Below, one piece after another: positions 1 through 8,342 of a stretch of 35,335 bases of DNA. The translations under genes were made by a program, and so were the position numbers. Location: contig PNNC01000157.1 in the NCBI GenBank assembly GCA_013824015.1, forward strand, positions 1 to 35,335, written 5' to 3'. Below the pieces are notes generated by a model, which was not told the origin of the DNA, did not search any database, and was given only the letters and a program-made list of their open reading frames with translations. This DNA comes from Polaromonas sp. Lineage in GTDB: Bacteria; Pseudomonadota; Gammaproteobacteria; Burkholderiales; Burkholderiaceae_C. The stretch's first letter is position 1. Every line of letters starts with the position of its first letter.

Positions 1-1568
1 AAGCCGAGCGCACTGAACGCGCGGAATTTGAACGCCTGAGCGCCGAAGCCGTCGCCCGCGGCGAGCCACCGCTGAAAAAACCCAAGCGCAAGGACCCGAC
101 CAATGCGCGCAACTTCAAGGCTGCCACACCTGGCGCCCTGATCCTGTGCCCGACCCGCGAGCTGGCCCAGCAGGTCTGCGCCGACGCGATCGACCTGGTG
201 CGCCATTGCCGCGGCCTGCGCATCGCCAACGTGGTGGGCGGCATTCCTTACCAGCTGCAAATCGCCAAGCTGCAAAACGCCGACCTCGTGGTCGCCACGC
301 CCGGCCGCCTGCTGGACCTGCAGCGCAGCATGCAGATCAAGCTGGACCAGGTGCAGTTCCTGGTGGTTGACGAAGCCGACCGCATGCTGGACCTCGGCTT
401 TGCCGACGACCTGACCGAAGTCAACCAGCTCACCATCGAGCGCAAGCAGACCATGATGTTCAGCGCCACTTTTGCGCCGCGCATCATGCAGCTGGCCACG
501 CGCGTGATGCGCCAGCCGCAGCGGGTCGAGATCGATTCGCCGCATGAAAAACATGCGTCGATCACGCAGTCCCTGCTGTGGGCCGACAACATGGCCCACA
601 AGCGCAAGCTGCTGGACCACTCGCTGCGCGACACCACCATGAACCAGTCCATCGTGTTCGCCTGCACCCAGGTCGAATGTGACGGCCTGGCCAACGACCT
701 GGTGCAGGAAGGCTTCAGCGCCGTGGCATTGCACGGCGCACTCGGCCAGGGCCTGCGCAACCGCCGCCTGATGGCTTTCCGTGACGGCCGCGTGCAGATC
801 CTGGTGGCGACCGATGTGGCCGCCCGCGGCCTGGACGTGCCCAGCATCACCCACGTGATCAACTACGGCCTGCCGATGAAAGCCGAAGACTATGTGCACC
901 GCATCGGCCGCACCGGCCGTGCCGGCCGCGAAGGCAAGGCGATCACGATCGCCGAGTTCCGCGACCGCCGCAAGATCCAGGACATCGAGCACTACACGCA
1001 GCAAAACCTCAAGCCCAGCGTGATCGCCGGCCTCGAGCCACAGCAGCGTTTCGCCCCGACCTCGGAGCGTCCGCGCGGCAATTTCGGCGGTGACCGCAAT
1101 GACCGTGGTCCGCGCAGCTTCGGCGGCGGCGGTGGCGGCCGTTTCGGCAACGACCGTGCACCTTCGGGCGGTTTTGGTGGCGGCGCTGGCGGCGGTTATG
1201 CCGGCAAGAAGCCTGCTTTCGGTGACCGCGGCGCTGACCGTGGTGGTTTTGGCGGCAACCGTGATGACCGTGGCGGTGCGCCTTTCCAGGGTCGCCCTGC
1301 GCCCCAGGGCAACAACTACGCAGACCGTTCCGGTTTCAACGACCGTGGCCCGCGCCGTGATGACCGCGGCGGCTTCGGCGGCGGCAACGGCAACAGCGGC
1401 GGTTTCGCCCAGCGCGATGACCGTGGTTTCGGTGGTGGCCGTTCGGACGGTTTTGCATCCGCACCGCGCGGTGATTTCGCCGACCGCAAGCCGGCATTCG
1501 CCAAGCCGGCCGGCAAGGTGTTTGTGCCGCGTGACGCCCACAAGCGTCCCACCCGTCCCGCACGCTGA
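1..1568 (+). CDS. DEAD-box ATP-dependent RNA helicase (5' end outside window)
   Basis: An RNA-dependent ATPase that unwinds short RNA duplexes in the cytoplasm. The reading frame is open from base 3, so the N-terminus with the Q motif and Walker A lies before the window. Visible helicase motifs in order are PTRELAQQ (150-173), TPGRLLD (about 297-317), DEAD (369-380), SAT (462-470), the ATDVAARGLDV block (about 810-842) and HRIGRTGRAGR (897-929). After about 1070 comes a low-complexity tail of roughly 150 residues rich in Gly, Arg, Asp and Phe (repeated DDRGGFGG-like units), probably an RNA-binding tail. A strong terminator follows. This is a RhlE-like betaproteobacterial helicase; the exact subfamily cannot be set without the N-terminus. 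Confidence 0.95.
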   Translation, partial: AERTERAEFERLSAEAVARGEPPLKKPKRKDPTNARNFKAATPGALILCPTRELAQQVCADAIDLVRHCRGLRIANVVGGIPYQLQIAKLQNADLVVATPGRLLDLQRSMQIKLDQVQFLVVDEADRMLDLGFADDLTEVNQLTIERKQTMMFSATFAPRIMQLATRVMRQPQRVEIDSPHEKHASITQSLLWADNMAHKRKLLDHSLRDTTMNQSIVFACTQVECDGLANDLVQEGFSAVALHGALGQGLRNRRLMAFRDGRVQILVATDVAARGLDVPSITHVINYGLPMKAEDYVHRIGRTGRAGREGKAITIAEFRDRRKIQDIEHYTQQNLKPSVIAGLEPQQRFAPTSERPRGNFGGDRNDRGPRSFGGGGGGRFGNDRAPSGGFGGGAGGGYAGKKPAFGDRGADRGGFGGNRDDRGGAPFQGRPAPQGNNYADRSGFNDRGPRRDDRGGFGGGNGNSGGFAQRDDRGFGGGRSDGFASAPRGDFADRKPAFAKPAGKVFVPRDAHKRPTRPAR

Positions 1569-1582
1569 TTCGTGCCGGCAAC

Positions 1583-1611
1583 AAAAAAGCCCGCAGCTTG
1601 CGGGCTTTTTT
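1583..1611 (+). terminator. Rho-independent terminator after the helicase gene
   Basis: A perfect inverted repeat with arms AAAAAAGCCCGC (1583-1594) and GCGGGCTTTTTT (1600-1611) encloses a 5-base loop, 14 bases after the helicase stop. A-run and T-run flank the stem, so it can act in both directions and may also stop the minus-strand operon that ends at 1644. Confidence 0.93.
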
Positions 1612-1643
1612 CATGGGCGCGTGATTCAGGCTGCTGGCAGGCC

Positions 1644-2537
1644 CTAGTCCATGCCGTTGCGGCTGGCCAGTTCAACAAACAGGCCTGAATGATCAAGGTC
1701 GCTGAGGCCGTGGCTGATGCCATCGGCGTACAGCTGTTCGAACAATGTGGTCACCGGCGCGTCGAAGCCGATTTCCTGGGCGGTGGCCAGCGCATTGCGC
1801 ATGTCCTTGAGCTGGATCGCCATGCGGGCGCGCGGCGCGAAGTCGCGCTCGACCATGCGCTCGCCATGCACCTGCAGGATGCGGCTGTCGGCAAAGCCGC
1901 CGGTGATCGCTTCGCGGACCTTGGCCATGTCGGCGCCACCTTTGGTCGCAAACAGCAGGGCTTCGGCCACCGCGCCTATGGTGATGCCGACAATCATCTG
2001 GTTGGCGAGTTTGGTGAGCTGGCCCGCGCCGTGTGAGCCGACGTGTGTTGCCCGTCCGAAGACCCGGAAGACGGGCAGGGCGCGTTCGAATTCCGCTTCC
2101 TTGCCGCCGGCCATGATCACCAGCGTGCCCTGGTCGGCGCCACCGGTGCCGCCCGAGACCGGCGCGTCGATGTGGGCGATGCCCATGGCGCCCAGCCGTG
2201 CCGCATGGTCGCGTGCTTCGCGCGGCTTGATCGACGCCATGTCGATGAACAGCGCGCCGGGTTTCATCGCAGCGGCCACGTCCTGTGCAAACAGCACCTG
2301 GTCCACCACCGCGCCGTTTTCCAGCATGCCGACCACGATGTCGGCGTCTTTCACCGCGGCTGCGGCCTGGCTGTGCACCACCGCGCCCAGCGCCACCAGA
2401 GAAGCGGCCTTGGCCGGGGTGCGGTTCCAGACCTGCAGGGCGTGTCCGGCTTCGCAGAGACGGCGGGCCATGGGCAGGCCCATGCTGCCGGTGCCGAGAA
2501 AGGCAATGCGGGGATTCGGTGTCGTGCTCGTACTCAT
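1644..2537 (-). CDS. 3-hydroxyisobutyrate dehydrogenase-like NAD(P)-dependent oxidoreductase
   Basis: A 297-aa beta-hydroxyacid dehydrogenase of the 3-hydroxyisobutyrate / tartronate semialdehyde reductase family, expected to interconvert a 3-hydroxy acid and its semialdehyde with NAD(P). The N-terminal Rossmann motif FLGTGSMGLPMA is at about residues 13-24. The substrate-binding signature DAPVSGGTGGA lies near the middle, and the catalytic lysine is in GQLTKLANQ, about 50 residues later. Length is normal. It is the last gene of the minus-strand run GntR, PhyH dioxygenase, SAF oxidoreductase and this gene, starting 56 bp after the previous stop. The true substrate cannot be read from the sequence; the context suggests it handles an aldehyde or hydroxy acid released upstream in the same pathway. 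Confidence 0.9.
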   Translation of the reverse strand: MSTSTTPNPRIAFLGTGSMGLPMARRLCEAGHALQVWNRTPAKAASLVALGAVVHSQAAAAVKDADIVVGMLENGAVVDQVLFAQDVAAAMKPGALFIDMASIKPREARDHAARLGAMGIAHIDAPVSGGTGGADQGTLVIMAGGKEAEFERALPVFRVFGRATHVGSHGAGQLTKLANQMIVGITIGAVAEALLFATKGGADMAKVREAITGGFADSRILQVHGERMVERDFAPRARMAIQLKDMRNALATAQEIGFDAPVTTLFEQLYADGISHGLSDLDHSGLFVELASRNGMD

Positions 2538-2593
2538 GAATGTCCAAAGATGGTGCGGCCACCATCATGCGGCACGCAGCAGTGCGAAGGCTG

Positions 2594-3952
2594 TCAGGCA
2601 GCTTTCTTCATGGCAGGAGAAAACATGTTCTCCATTTCATGGCGCACCTTCCAGGCGGCGGTGGAGGTGTCCATCGCCACATCGGCCCAGCTCAGGCTCT
2701 GGCCTTTCCTGACCGCACGCACGACCTTGATGTTGTGCGCCAGGCCCAGCGGCAGGCCGCCCATTTTGACCGAGGTGTCGGCCGGCAGCAGCTTGCCCCA
2801 GACCGTGTAACCCCCTTCGCCGTCGAGCATGTCACCGGGCTTCAGGTCGCGTTTGGCGGTGGCCACCACGTCGGCGTTCCAGCAGGTCGCCACACCGGTC
2901 GGCTCACCGCGCAAGGCCACGCTGGCCACCGACACGCCGACTTCGAGGCCGATCAGATGCCAGCGCTTGTACAGCGTGAAATAACGCCCGCTCGGGTCGG
3001 TATGTGCGTTGTATTCCTCAAAGCAGTTCTTGATGTAGTCGGTTTCGGCCTCGACCGTGACCCAGACACCCATGCGGATGTCGTAGGGAATCTTGCGGCC
3101 GTTGGCTTCCAGCGAGGAGATCACCTCGACCATGCCCTTGCGTTCGAGCACGCCGCCTTCGCTGATCGGGCGTGTCACATACGGAATGTCTTCCACGCTG
3201 GCCGGCGGATACAGCAGGCCGTTCGACGGCACGCTCAGTCCGGTGGCATTGGCCACCGCCGTCGATTCGATGGACGGCTTGGAACCGTCGAGGAAGCTGT
3301 TGAACATCTTGGGGTTGAGGCCGCCACGCTCGGCCTGTTCCGGCGTCAGGCCGTAGTTGCCCCAGACGGTGTCGGGCGTCGATTCGCAAAAATGCGGCAG
3401 CCATTTGTGGCCGCGGCCCGCCGCCACCACCGGGAAGCCGCAGGTACGCGCCCAGTCCACCAGGTCGCAGATCAGCGCCGGCTGGTCGCCAAAGGCCAGT
3501 GAATAGACCACACCGGCTTCGGCGGCCTTGCGCGCCAGCAGCGGGCCGCAAAAGGCATCGGCTTCCACCGTGACGTTGACCACGTGTTTGCCGTGTGCAA
3601 AGGCCTGCAGGCAGTGTTCGACCGCCGCCACCGGGTTGCCGGTGCACTCGACAATGATGTCGATCTGCGGATGGGTCACCACGGCATTCCAGTCGTCGGT
3701 GATCCAGGTTGCTCCTGTTTTGATAGCTGCCTGGGCAGATTCCGCATGGGCTGAGGCCGGATTCCACCCCACACGCGCGAGGTTGCTGCGGGCAGCGTCA
3801 GGTGACAGGTCAGCGATCGCGACCAGGTGCACGCCCGGCGTTTTCGGGATCTGCGCGAGGTACATGGAGCCGAACTTGCCTGCGCCGATCAGGCCGATGC
3901 GGATCGGTTGGTTGTCGGCCGCGCGTTGCTGGAGTTTTGTGTACAGGTTCAT
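2594..3952 (-). CDS. NAD(P)-dependent oxidoreductase with C-terminal SAF domain (homoserine-dehydrogenase-like)
   Basis: A 452-aa protein with an N-terminal Rossmann fold (IGLIGAGKFGSMYL, about residues 19-32) resembling homoserine dehydrogenase and Gfo/Idh enzymes, and a C-terminal SAF-like domain (around KRDLKPGDMLDGEGGY). This architecture is known as a predicted homoserine dehydrogenase with SAF domain; its substrate is not established as far as I know. An ATG seven codons upstream (3973) is possible, but the ATG at 3952 has GGAAG six bases before it and is preferred. That GGAAG lies inside the end of a 143-bp palindrome. Residues encoded by about 3708-3766 (ending AAIKTGAT) come from an interspersed repeat copy. 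It is probably co-transcribed with the dioxygenase gene upstream and the dehydrogenase gene downstream. Confidence 0.85.
   Translation of the reverse strand: MNLYTKLQQRAADNQPIRIGLIGAGKFGSMYLAQIPKTPGVHLVAIADLSPDAARSNLARVGWNPASAHAESAQAAIKTGATWITDDWNAVVTHPQIDIIVECTGNPVAAVEHCLQAFAHGKHVVNVTVEADAFCGPLLARKAAEAGVVYSLAFGDQPALICDLVDWARTCGFPVVAAGRGHKWLPHFCESTPDTVWGNYGLTPEQAERGGLNPKMFNSFLDGSKPSIESTAVANATGLSVPSNGLLYPPASVEDIPYVTRPISEGGVLERKGMVEVISSLEANGRKIPYDIRMGVWVTVEAETDYIKNCFEEYNAHTDPSGRYFTLYKRWHLIGLEVGVSVASVALRGEPTGVATCWNADVVATAKRDLKPGDMLDGEGGYTVWGKLLPADTSVKMGGLPLGLAHNIKVVRAVRKGQSLSWADVAMDTSTAAWKVRHEMENMFSPAMKKAA
3708..3766 (+). repeat. Interspersed ~57-bp repeat, copy A (inside the SAF oxidoreductase gene)
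   Basis: This copy contains the blocks GCT, TTTTGATAGCTGC, TCCGCATGGGCTGAGGCC and GGATT with the spacing seen in six other copies in the window. Read on the minus strand it encodes the 19-residue peptide that starts NPASA and ends AAIKTGAT in the host protein. Confidence 0.85.
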
Positions 3953-3953
3953 T

Positions 3954-4096
3954 GGGTACTTCCGTAAATCCATTTTTCGGGCGAATTGCGTCGTTGCGCG
4001 GTGCTCGCAATCCTCATGTACAGGAAGTACATTCCGGTTGCTGTGCTCCGGGCGCCTCGCACTTCATCCCGAAATTCTGAATTTCCGGAAGTACCC
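3954..4096. repeat. 143-bp imperfect palindrome between two operon genes
   Basis: The outer arms are GGGTACTTCCG (3954-3964) and its exact reverse complement CGGAAGTACCC (4086-4096). The next blocks also pair (TTTCGGG with CCCGAAA, and GCG with CGC), and the centre is ATGTAC-AGGAA-GTACAT (4016-4032). The symmetry centre of the outer arms and of the inner hairpin agree within one base. It lies between the dioxygenase stop and the SAF oxidoreductase start, and its left arm holds the GGAAG ribosome binding site of the latter. It looks like an interspersed palindromic element and could stabilise upstream mRNA or mask the downstream start. Confidence 0.85.
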
Positions 4097-4120
4097 GAGG
4101 CGCTCGCGTCGATTCGGTGT

Positions 4121-5002
4121 TCAGGCCGCCTTGCGCTCAGCCACGATTTCCTCCATCGATGTCTGCAGCGCGGTCGCCGGTACGCCGTCTTTCCAGGGCA
4201 GGGTGACCGGGTAGTCCTGCAGCAGGCAGTCGTCGGGCAGGCATTCGATCGGCGTGAAGTCGCGGTGTGCGATGTACTCGGGGCGTTTGTGGCGGCGGAT
4301 GTGGTTGCTGACCGCACACAGGCTCAGGTAAACGCTGACGCGGTTGAAGGGCGACAGGTTGCTGCCCGAGGCATGCACCAGGCAGGAATGGAACAGGATC
4401 ATGGAGCCAGCCGGGCCCTTGGGACTGACGATGCCGCCCTGCTTGCCGCCGGCGCGTTGCACCAGCTGGCGGATCAGGTCGTTGTCCACGGTCCACAGCG
4501 GGTAGCTGGTGGTGGTCAGGTCGTGTTTCGCGTCGACCACGCCCTTTTTGTGGCTGCCGGGGATAAACATCAACGGGCCGTTGTGTTCGTTGACGTCGTC
4601 GAGAAAAATCGCGACGTTCATCGCGCGTTCGGTCGGCATCAGGTCGTCGTTGAGCCAGGTGCCGTAGTCCTGATGCCACTGCCAGACGTCGCCTTCAAAC
4701 GCCATCTTGCCGTTGATCTTGAACTGGTGCATGTAGAGCTTCTCGCCGAGCAGGTCTTGCACCGGTTCGATCATGCGCGGATGCCGTCCCAGTTTGGCAA
4801 AGGGCTCGCTGTACATGTGCGCGGCGAAGTTGGTGCGCACCGCGTCCTTGCCTTTTTCGCGCACGTTGTAGTCTTCGCGCCGGCTGTACAGCTCGGGCAC
4901 CGCGTCGTTCAGCAGCTGCGTTTCTTCGGGTGTGAACAGGCCGGGGAAAAACAGGTAGCCGTCACGGTCGAATTGCGCGAGTTGCTCGGGGCTCAATTTC
5001 AT
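4121..5002 (-). CDS. Phytanoyl-CoA dioxygenase (PhyH) family protein, ectoine-hydroxylase-like
   Basis: A 293-aa non-haem Fe(II)/2-oxoglutarate-dependent dioxygenase. The iron triad is visible as HQD in WQWHQDYGTW (about residues 109-118) and the distal His in SCLVHASGSN (about residue 215); the Arg in NRVSVYLSL is placed to hold 2-oxoglutarate. The segment WHQDYGTWxxDDxMP resembles the WHSDFETWHxEDGMP signature of ectoine hydroxylase, so it belongs to that branch, but no ectoine genes are nearby. The start follows AGGAGA-like sequence (4999-5012 on the minus strand). It is the first catabolic gene after the GntR gene and probably starts the pathway by hydroxylating the substrate. Substrate unknown. 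Confidence 0.88.
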   Translation of the reverse strand: MKLSPEQLAQFDRDGYLFFPGLFTPEETQLLNDAVPELYSRREDYNVREKGKDAVRTNFAAHMYSEPFAKLGRHPRMIEPVQDLLGEKLYMHQFKINGKMAFEGDVWQWHQDYGTWLNDDLMPTERAMNVAIFLDDVNEHNGPLMFIPGSHKKGVVDAKHDLTTTSYPLWTVDNDLIRQLVQRAGGKQGGIVSPKGPAGSMILFHSCLVHASGSNLSPFNRVSVYLSLCAVSNHIRRHKRPEYIAHRDFTPIECLPDDCLLQDYPVTLPWKDGVPATALQTSMEEIVAERKAA

Positions 5003-5035
5003 TTTTTGTCTCCTGGGGTCGGGTGGGTCGGTGCG

Positions 5036-5728
5036 TCAGACAGCGTGGACATTGCCGGGCGCCGCCGGCTGAAGTGCGTGGTTCAGCAGGCCGGCCAGGT
5101 TGCGGCTGGCGTCTTCGCCGTGTTCGCGGATCAGGGTTTCGGCGGTGAGGGCATCACCCGCGGCGATGGCACGGGCAATGGCTTCGTGTTCGTCCCAGAT
5201 CGATTCGCGCATGGTGGACACCTGCAACACGGCCCCCATCGCGCGGCGGATGTGATGCCAGTGCAGTTGCGCGCTCTGGGCAATCAGGGGGTTGCCCGAG
5301 GCCGCGTAAATCGCGCCATGAAACTGCGCATCGGCGGCCATCATGGCCTTGACGTCGTTGCCGCGGGTTGCCGCGCGCCCGCGCGCGATCAGTTCGGGGT
5401 CGATCTGGAAGCGGGTTTGCGCCGCCAGGCGGGCGGCCAGCGCGTCGAGTGCGCTGCGCACCTGGTAAATCTGCATCAGCCAGGCCACATCCAGCGGCGC
5501 GACCAGCACGCCGCGTCCCGGCGCATCCAGCACAAAGCCGTCCTTCTTGAGCAAGCGCAAGGCCTGCAGCACCGGCTGGCGCGACACCGCGAGCTGCTCG
5601 GCAACATCTTCCTGCATGATGCGCGCGCCCGGTGCAAGCGACCCCTCACTGATCGCGTCAAGCAGGCAGCGGTAAACCTGATCGACCAGGTCGGGCGTGG
5701 ATTCGATTTTGACGAGTTGTGTCTTCAT
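5036..5728 (-). CDS. GntR-family transcriptional regulator, FadR/FCD subfamily
   Basis: A 230-aa regulator. The N-terminal winged helix is visible in LAPGARIMQEDVAEQLAVSR and continues to the wing LDAPGRGVLVAPLD; the rest is an all-helical FCD ligand-binding domain with the metal-type histidines spread through it (for example DAQFHGAIY and ALLNHALQ). The frame is open further upstream to 5902, but the ATG at 5728 fits family length and leaves a normal control region. It heads the minus-strand operon and probably represses it and the divergent hydrolase gene through the palindrome at 5732-5751. The likely effector is a substrate or intermediate of the dioxygenase pathway (inference). Confidence 0.9.
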   Translation of the reverse strand: MKTQLVKIESTPDLVDQVYRCLLDAISEGSLAPGARIMQEDVAEQLAVSRQPVLQALRLLKKDGFVLDAPGRGVLVAPLDVAWLMQIYQVRSALDALAARLAAQTRFQIDPELIARGRAATRGNDVKAMMAADAQFHGAIYAASGNPLIAQSAQLHWHHIRRAMGAVLQVSTMRESIWDEHEAIARAIAAGDALTAETLIREHGEDASRNLAGLLNHALQPAAPGNVHAV

Positions 5729-5731
5729 TCG

Positions 5732-5751
5732 GTACTCTGTATACAGAATAC
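5732..5751. promoter_or_regulatory. Palindromic GntR/FCD operator
   Basis: The core TCTGTATACAGA (5736-5747) is a perfect palindrome; with flanking GTA and TAC it is 20 bp with one mismatched pair. The GTATAC core is typical of FCD-type GntR sites (FadR/VanR class). It lies three bases before the gntR start and 100 bp before the divergent hydrolase start, so it fits autoregulation plus control of both sides. Confidence 0.8.
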
Positions 5752-5850
5752 TTTGACTGCTTGGCCTGGTCACAGCGGGTTTACCCGCGGGTCGGCAGGA
5801 TGCGGGCCGAATGTGCCACCATTCACGCAACCTTTTTTTCAGGAGCCCCC

Positions 5851-6717
5851 ATGAGCCATCCCGATCCCGCCTGGCTGGACCGCATGTACAACAATCGCGC
5901 ACTGGTGCCCGACCATGCCGACTATTTCAGCCGCTGGGAAGAACGTTCCGGGCAGGCGCGGCATTCGCAGCCCTGCACGCTGGACATCGCCTACGGCGCC
6001 AGCCCCGGCGAGAAACTTGATGTTTTTCCCGCGGCCCGGACGGCGGCCGGTGGCGCACCGGTGCTGGTGTTCATCCACGGCGGTTACTGGCGCTCGCTGG
6101 ACAAGTCGGAGCATTCCTTTCTTGCGCCGGCCTTCACCGAGGCGGGTGCCTGCGTGGTCATGCCCAACTACGATTTGTGCCCCGCAGTGACGATTCCCGA
6201 CATCGCGCTGCAGATGGTCCGTGCCCTGGCCTGGACCTGGCGCAACATCACGCGCTTCGGCGGCGACCCGGCGCGCATCACCGTGGCCGGCCATTCGGCC
6301 GGCGGCCATCTGGCGGCCATGCTGCTGGCCTGCGAATGGAAAAAACACGCCCCCGATCTGCCGGCCGACCTCGTCAAGAACGCGCTGTCGATCTCTGGCC
6401 TGTACGAACTCGACTCGGTGATGCACACGCCCTTCCTGACGGACTCGCTGCGCCTGACGCCGAAACAGGTCGCACAGGCCAGCCCGGCCTGGTTTCCCGC
6501 GCCCCAGCGCGGCGTGCTTTACACCGTGGCTGGGGCCGATGAAAGCGAAGAGTTCCTGCGCCACAACGCGCTGATCGAACAGGCCTGGGGGCCCAAGGCC
6601 GTGCCGGTGCGCGAAGCCCTGCTGGGCCTGAACCATTTCAGCATTGTCGAAGCGCTGGTGCAGCCCGGCCACCGGCTGCACCAGTTGGCCCTGCAACTGC
6701 TGGCCGCCACCGCCTGA
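5851..6717 (+). CDS. Alpha/beta hydrolase, kynurenine-formamidase-like
   Basis: A 288-aa esterase-fold enzyme. It has the oxyanion-hole motif HGGYW (about residue 75), the nucleophile elbow GHSAGGH (Ser near residue 149), a candidate acid in AGADESEEF and the catalytic His in LNHFSIVE near the C-terminus. HGGYW with this spacing is characteristic of AFMID-type arylformamidases and related esterases. A good ribosome site AGGAG (5841-5845) supports the ATG at 5851. It is divergent from the GntR operon and shares its operator, so it may hydrolyse an amide or ester linked to that pathway. Tryptophan degradation is not supported: no kynureninase or tryptophan dioxygenase gene is present here. Confidence 0.88.
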   Translation: MSHPDPAWLDRMYNNRALVPDHADYFSRWEERSGQARHSQPCTLDIAYGASPGEKLDVFPAARTAAGGAPVLVFIHGGYWRSLDKSEHSFLAPAFTEAGACVVMPNYDLCPAVTIPDIALQMVRALAWTWRNITRFGGDPARITVAGHSAGGHLAAMLLACEWKKHAPDLPADLVKNALSISGLYELDSVMHTPFLTDSLRLTPKQVAQASPAWFPAPQRGVLYTVAGADESEEFLRHNALIEQAWGPKAVPVREALLGLNHFSIVEALVQPGHRLHQLALQLLAATA

Positions 6718-6894
6718 CGCCCGCCGGTGCCGCCAGGCGATCGGGCAACTGGAGGTGGCTGGCAACCAGAGCAATTCACTCCTGCCGCCGCTGGCAAACA
6801 GCGGACCTCCATGGTGCCTCGCAGCCTGAAAACCGGAGTCCGCATGACGTTGCGGTCGTCTTCATCGACCTCAATTCACTTGCTCGTGACCCAC

Positions 6895-6928
6895 AAAAAA
6901 GGCGATGCCCGCAGACATCGCCTTTTTT
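6895..6928. terminator. Bidirectional Rho-independent terminator
   Basis: Arms AAAAAAGGCGATG (6895-6907) and CATCGCCTTTTTT (6916-6928) with an 8-base loop lie between the converging hydrolase and glutamate dehydrogenase genes. The rest of 6718-6947 shows nothing further. Confidence 0.93.
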
Positions 6929-6947
6929 GGAGGGAGCGGCTGCCCGC

Positions 6948-8264
6948 TCAGGGGTACAGGCCGCGCAGTTCGCGTGTGTGCAGGATGCGCTTGCAGGCGA
7001 CGATGAAGGTGGCGGTGCGCAGGCTGACCTTGTGGTCTTGCGACACCTGCCAGACACCGGCGAAGGCTTCTTTCATGATGCGCACCAGGCGGGCGTTGAT
7101 TTCGGCCTCGTCCCAGAAGAAGCTGGAAAAATCCTGCACCCATTCGAAGTAGCTGACGGTCACGCCGCCGGCGTTGGCGATCACGTCGGGCAGCACCAGG
7201 ATGTTGCGCTCCTGCAGGATGTCGTCGGCTTCCGGGGTGGTCGGGCCGTTGGCGCCCTCGATGACCATGCGGGCCTTGATGCGGCCGGCGTTGTGCCGGG
7301 TGATCTGCTGCTCCAGCGCGGCCGGGATCAGGATCTCGCACTCGACGTCCCAGAACTTGTCGTCTGCCAGGACTTCGGCGCCGGCAAAGCCGCCGACGCT
7401 GCCGGTCTCGGCCACGTGTTTGAGCAGCGAGGGCACGTCCAGGCCGGCTTCGCGGTAAATCGTGCCGCCGTGGTCCTGCACCGCGACAATGCGTGCGCCG
7501 GCCTCGGCAAACAGCTTGCCGGCGACGCCGCCCACATTGCCGAAGCCCTGCACTGCGACGCGGGCCTTGCTGATGTCCAGCCCGATGTGGCTGGCGGCTT
7601 CGGCGCCGACGGTGAACACGCCGCGGCCGGTGGCTTCGCGCCGGCCCAGCGAGCCGCCCAGGTCCACCGGCTTGCCGGTCACCACGCCGGTCGAGGTCGA
7701 GCCGGTGTTCATCGAGTAGGTGTCCATCATCCAGGCCATGATCTGCTCGTTGGTGTTGACGTCGGGCGCCGGGATGTCCTTGTTCGGGCCGATGATGATG
7801 CCGATCTCGCTGGTGTAGCGGCGGGTCATGCGCTCGAGTTCACCGCGCGAGAGTTTTTTCGGGTCCACGCGGATGCCGCCCTTGGCGCCGCCATAGGGCA
7901 CGTTGACCGCAGCATTCTTGATCGACATCCAGGCCGACAGCGCCATCACCTCGGACAGGGTCACGTCCTGGTGGAAGCGCACACCGCCCTTGCCGGGCCC
8001 GCGCGAGACGTTGTGCTGCACGCGGTAGCCCTCGAAGTGCGCCACCGTGCCGTCGTCCATGTGGATGGGCACATCGACGATCAGGATGCGCTTGGGGCGC
8101 TTGAGGGTTTCGGCCCAGCGTGCCAGGTTGCCCAGGTGCGGGATCACCCGGTCCACCTGCTGCAGGTAGTTGCCCCAGGGGCCGAGCTGGTCGGCCTGCA
8201 GGTAGGAGGGCAGGGGATGCACGGGCGCTGGGGCGACGGCGGCGGGGCTGGACGTGGACGACAT
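6948..8264 (-). CDS. gdhA: Glu/Leu/Phe/Val dehydrogenase family, glutamate dehydrogenase
   Basis: A 438-aa amino-acid dehydrogenase, most likely glutamate dehydrogenase (glutamate + NAD(P)+ to 2-oxoglutarate + ammonia). The N-terminal catalytic domain shows the substrate region [20 protein letters not shown], the catalytic Lys in PYGGAKGGI and the conserved PAPDVNT; the Rossmann domain has VQGFGNVGG. Length and layout match the RocG/GudB-like, usually NAD-dependent, type. The ATG at 8264 is chosen because AGGAG sits seven bases before it; a TTG two codons earlier is less likely. It is third in a minus-strand set after marR and a tautomerase gene and has its own upstream palindrome (8343-8367). 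Confidence 0.93.
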   Translation of the reverse strand: MSSTSSPAAVAPAPVHPLPSYLQADQLGPWGNYLQQVDRVIPHLGNLARWAETLKRPKRILIVDVPIHMDDGTVAHFEGYRVQHNVSRGPGKGGVRFHQDVTLSEVMALSAWMSIKNAAVNVPYGGAKGGIRVDPKKLSRGELERMTRRYTSEIGIIIGPNKDIPAPDVNTNEQIMAWMMDTYSMNTGSTSTGVVTGKPVDLGGSLGRREATGRGVFTVGAEAASHIGLDISKARVAVQGFGNVGGVAGKLFAEAGARIVAVQDHGGTIYREAGLDVPSLLKHVAETGSVGGFAGAEVLADDKFWDVECEILIPAALEQQITRHNAGRIKARMVIEGANGPTTPEADDILQERNILVLPDVIANAGGVTVSYFEWVQDFSSFFWDEAEINARLVRIMKEAFAGVWQVSQDHKVSLRTATFIVACKRILHTRELRGLYP

Positions 8265-8342
8265 GGACAAACTCCTGGTGAAGATGCGATGTCCGACAGC
8301 TTAGGCCGATGGCTCCGGCCTGTCCAAGGCCGGCTTGCTGCA

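Noticed and set aside
4121-5002. Calling the dioxygenase EctD (ectoine hydroxylase)
   Set aside because: The iron-site segment is similar but not the full signature, and no ectABC genes are present.
3986-5854. A 622-codon open frame on the plus strand across the PhyH and GntR genes
   Set aside because: It is antisense to two well-supported genes and has the His/Arg/Val-biased composition typical of shadow frames.
6718-6894. Small gene or repeat (CAATTCACT at 6773 and 6872) after the hydrolase gene
   Set aside because: Only a 9-bp match, no ribosome site and no coding character; probably chance.
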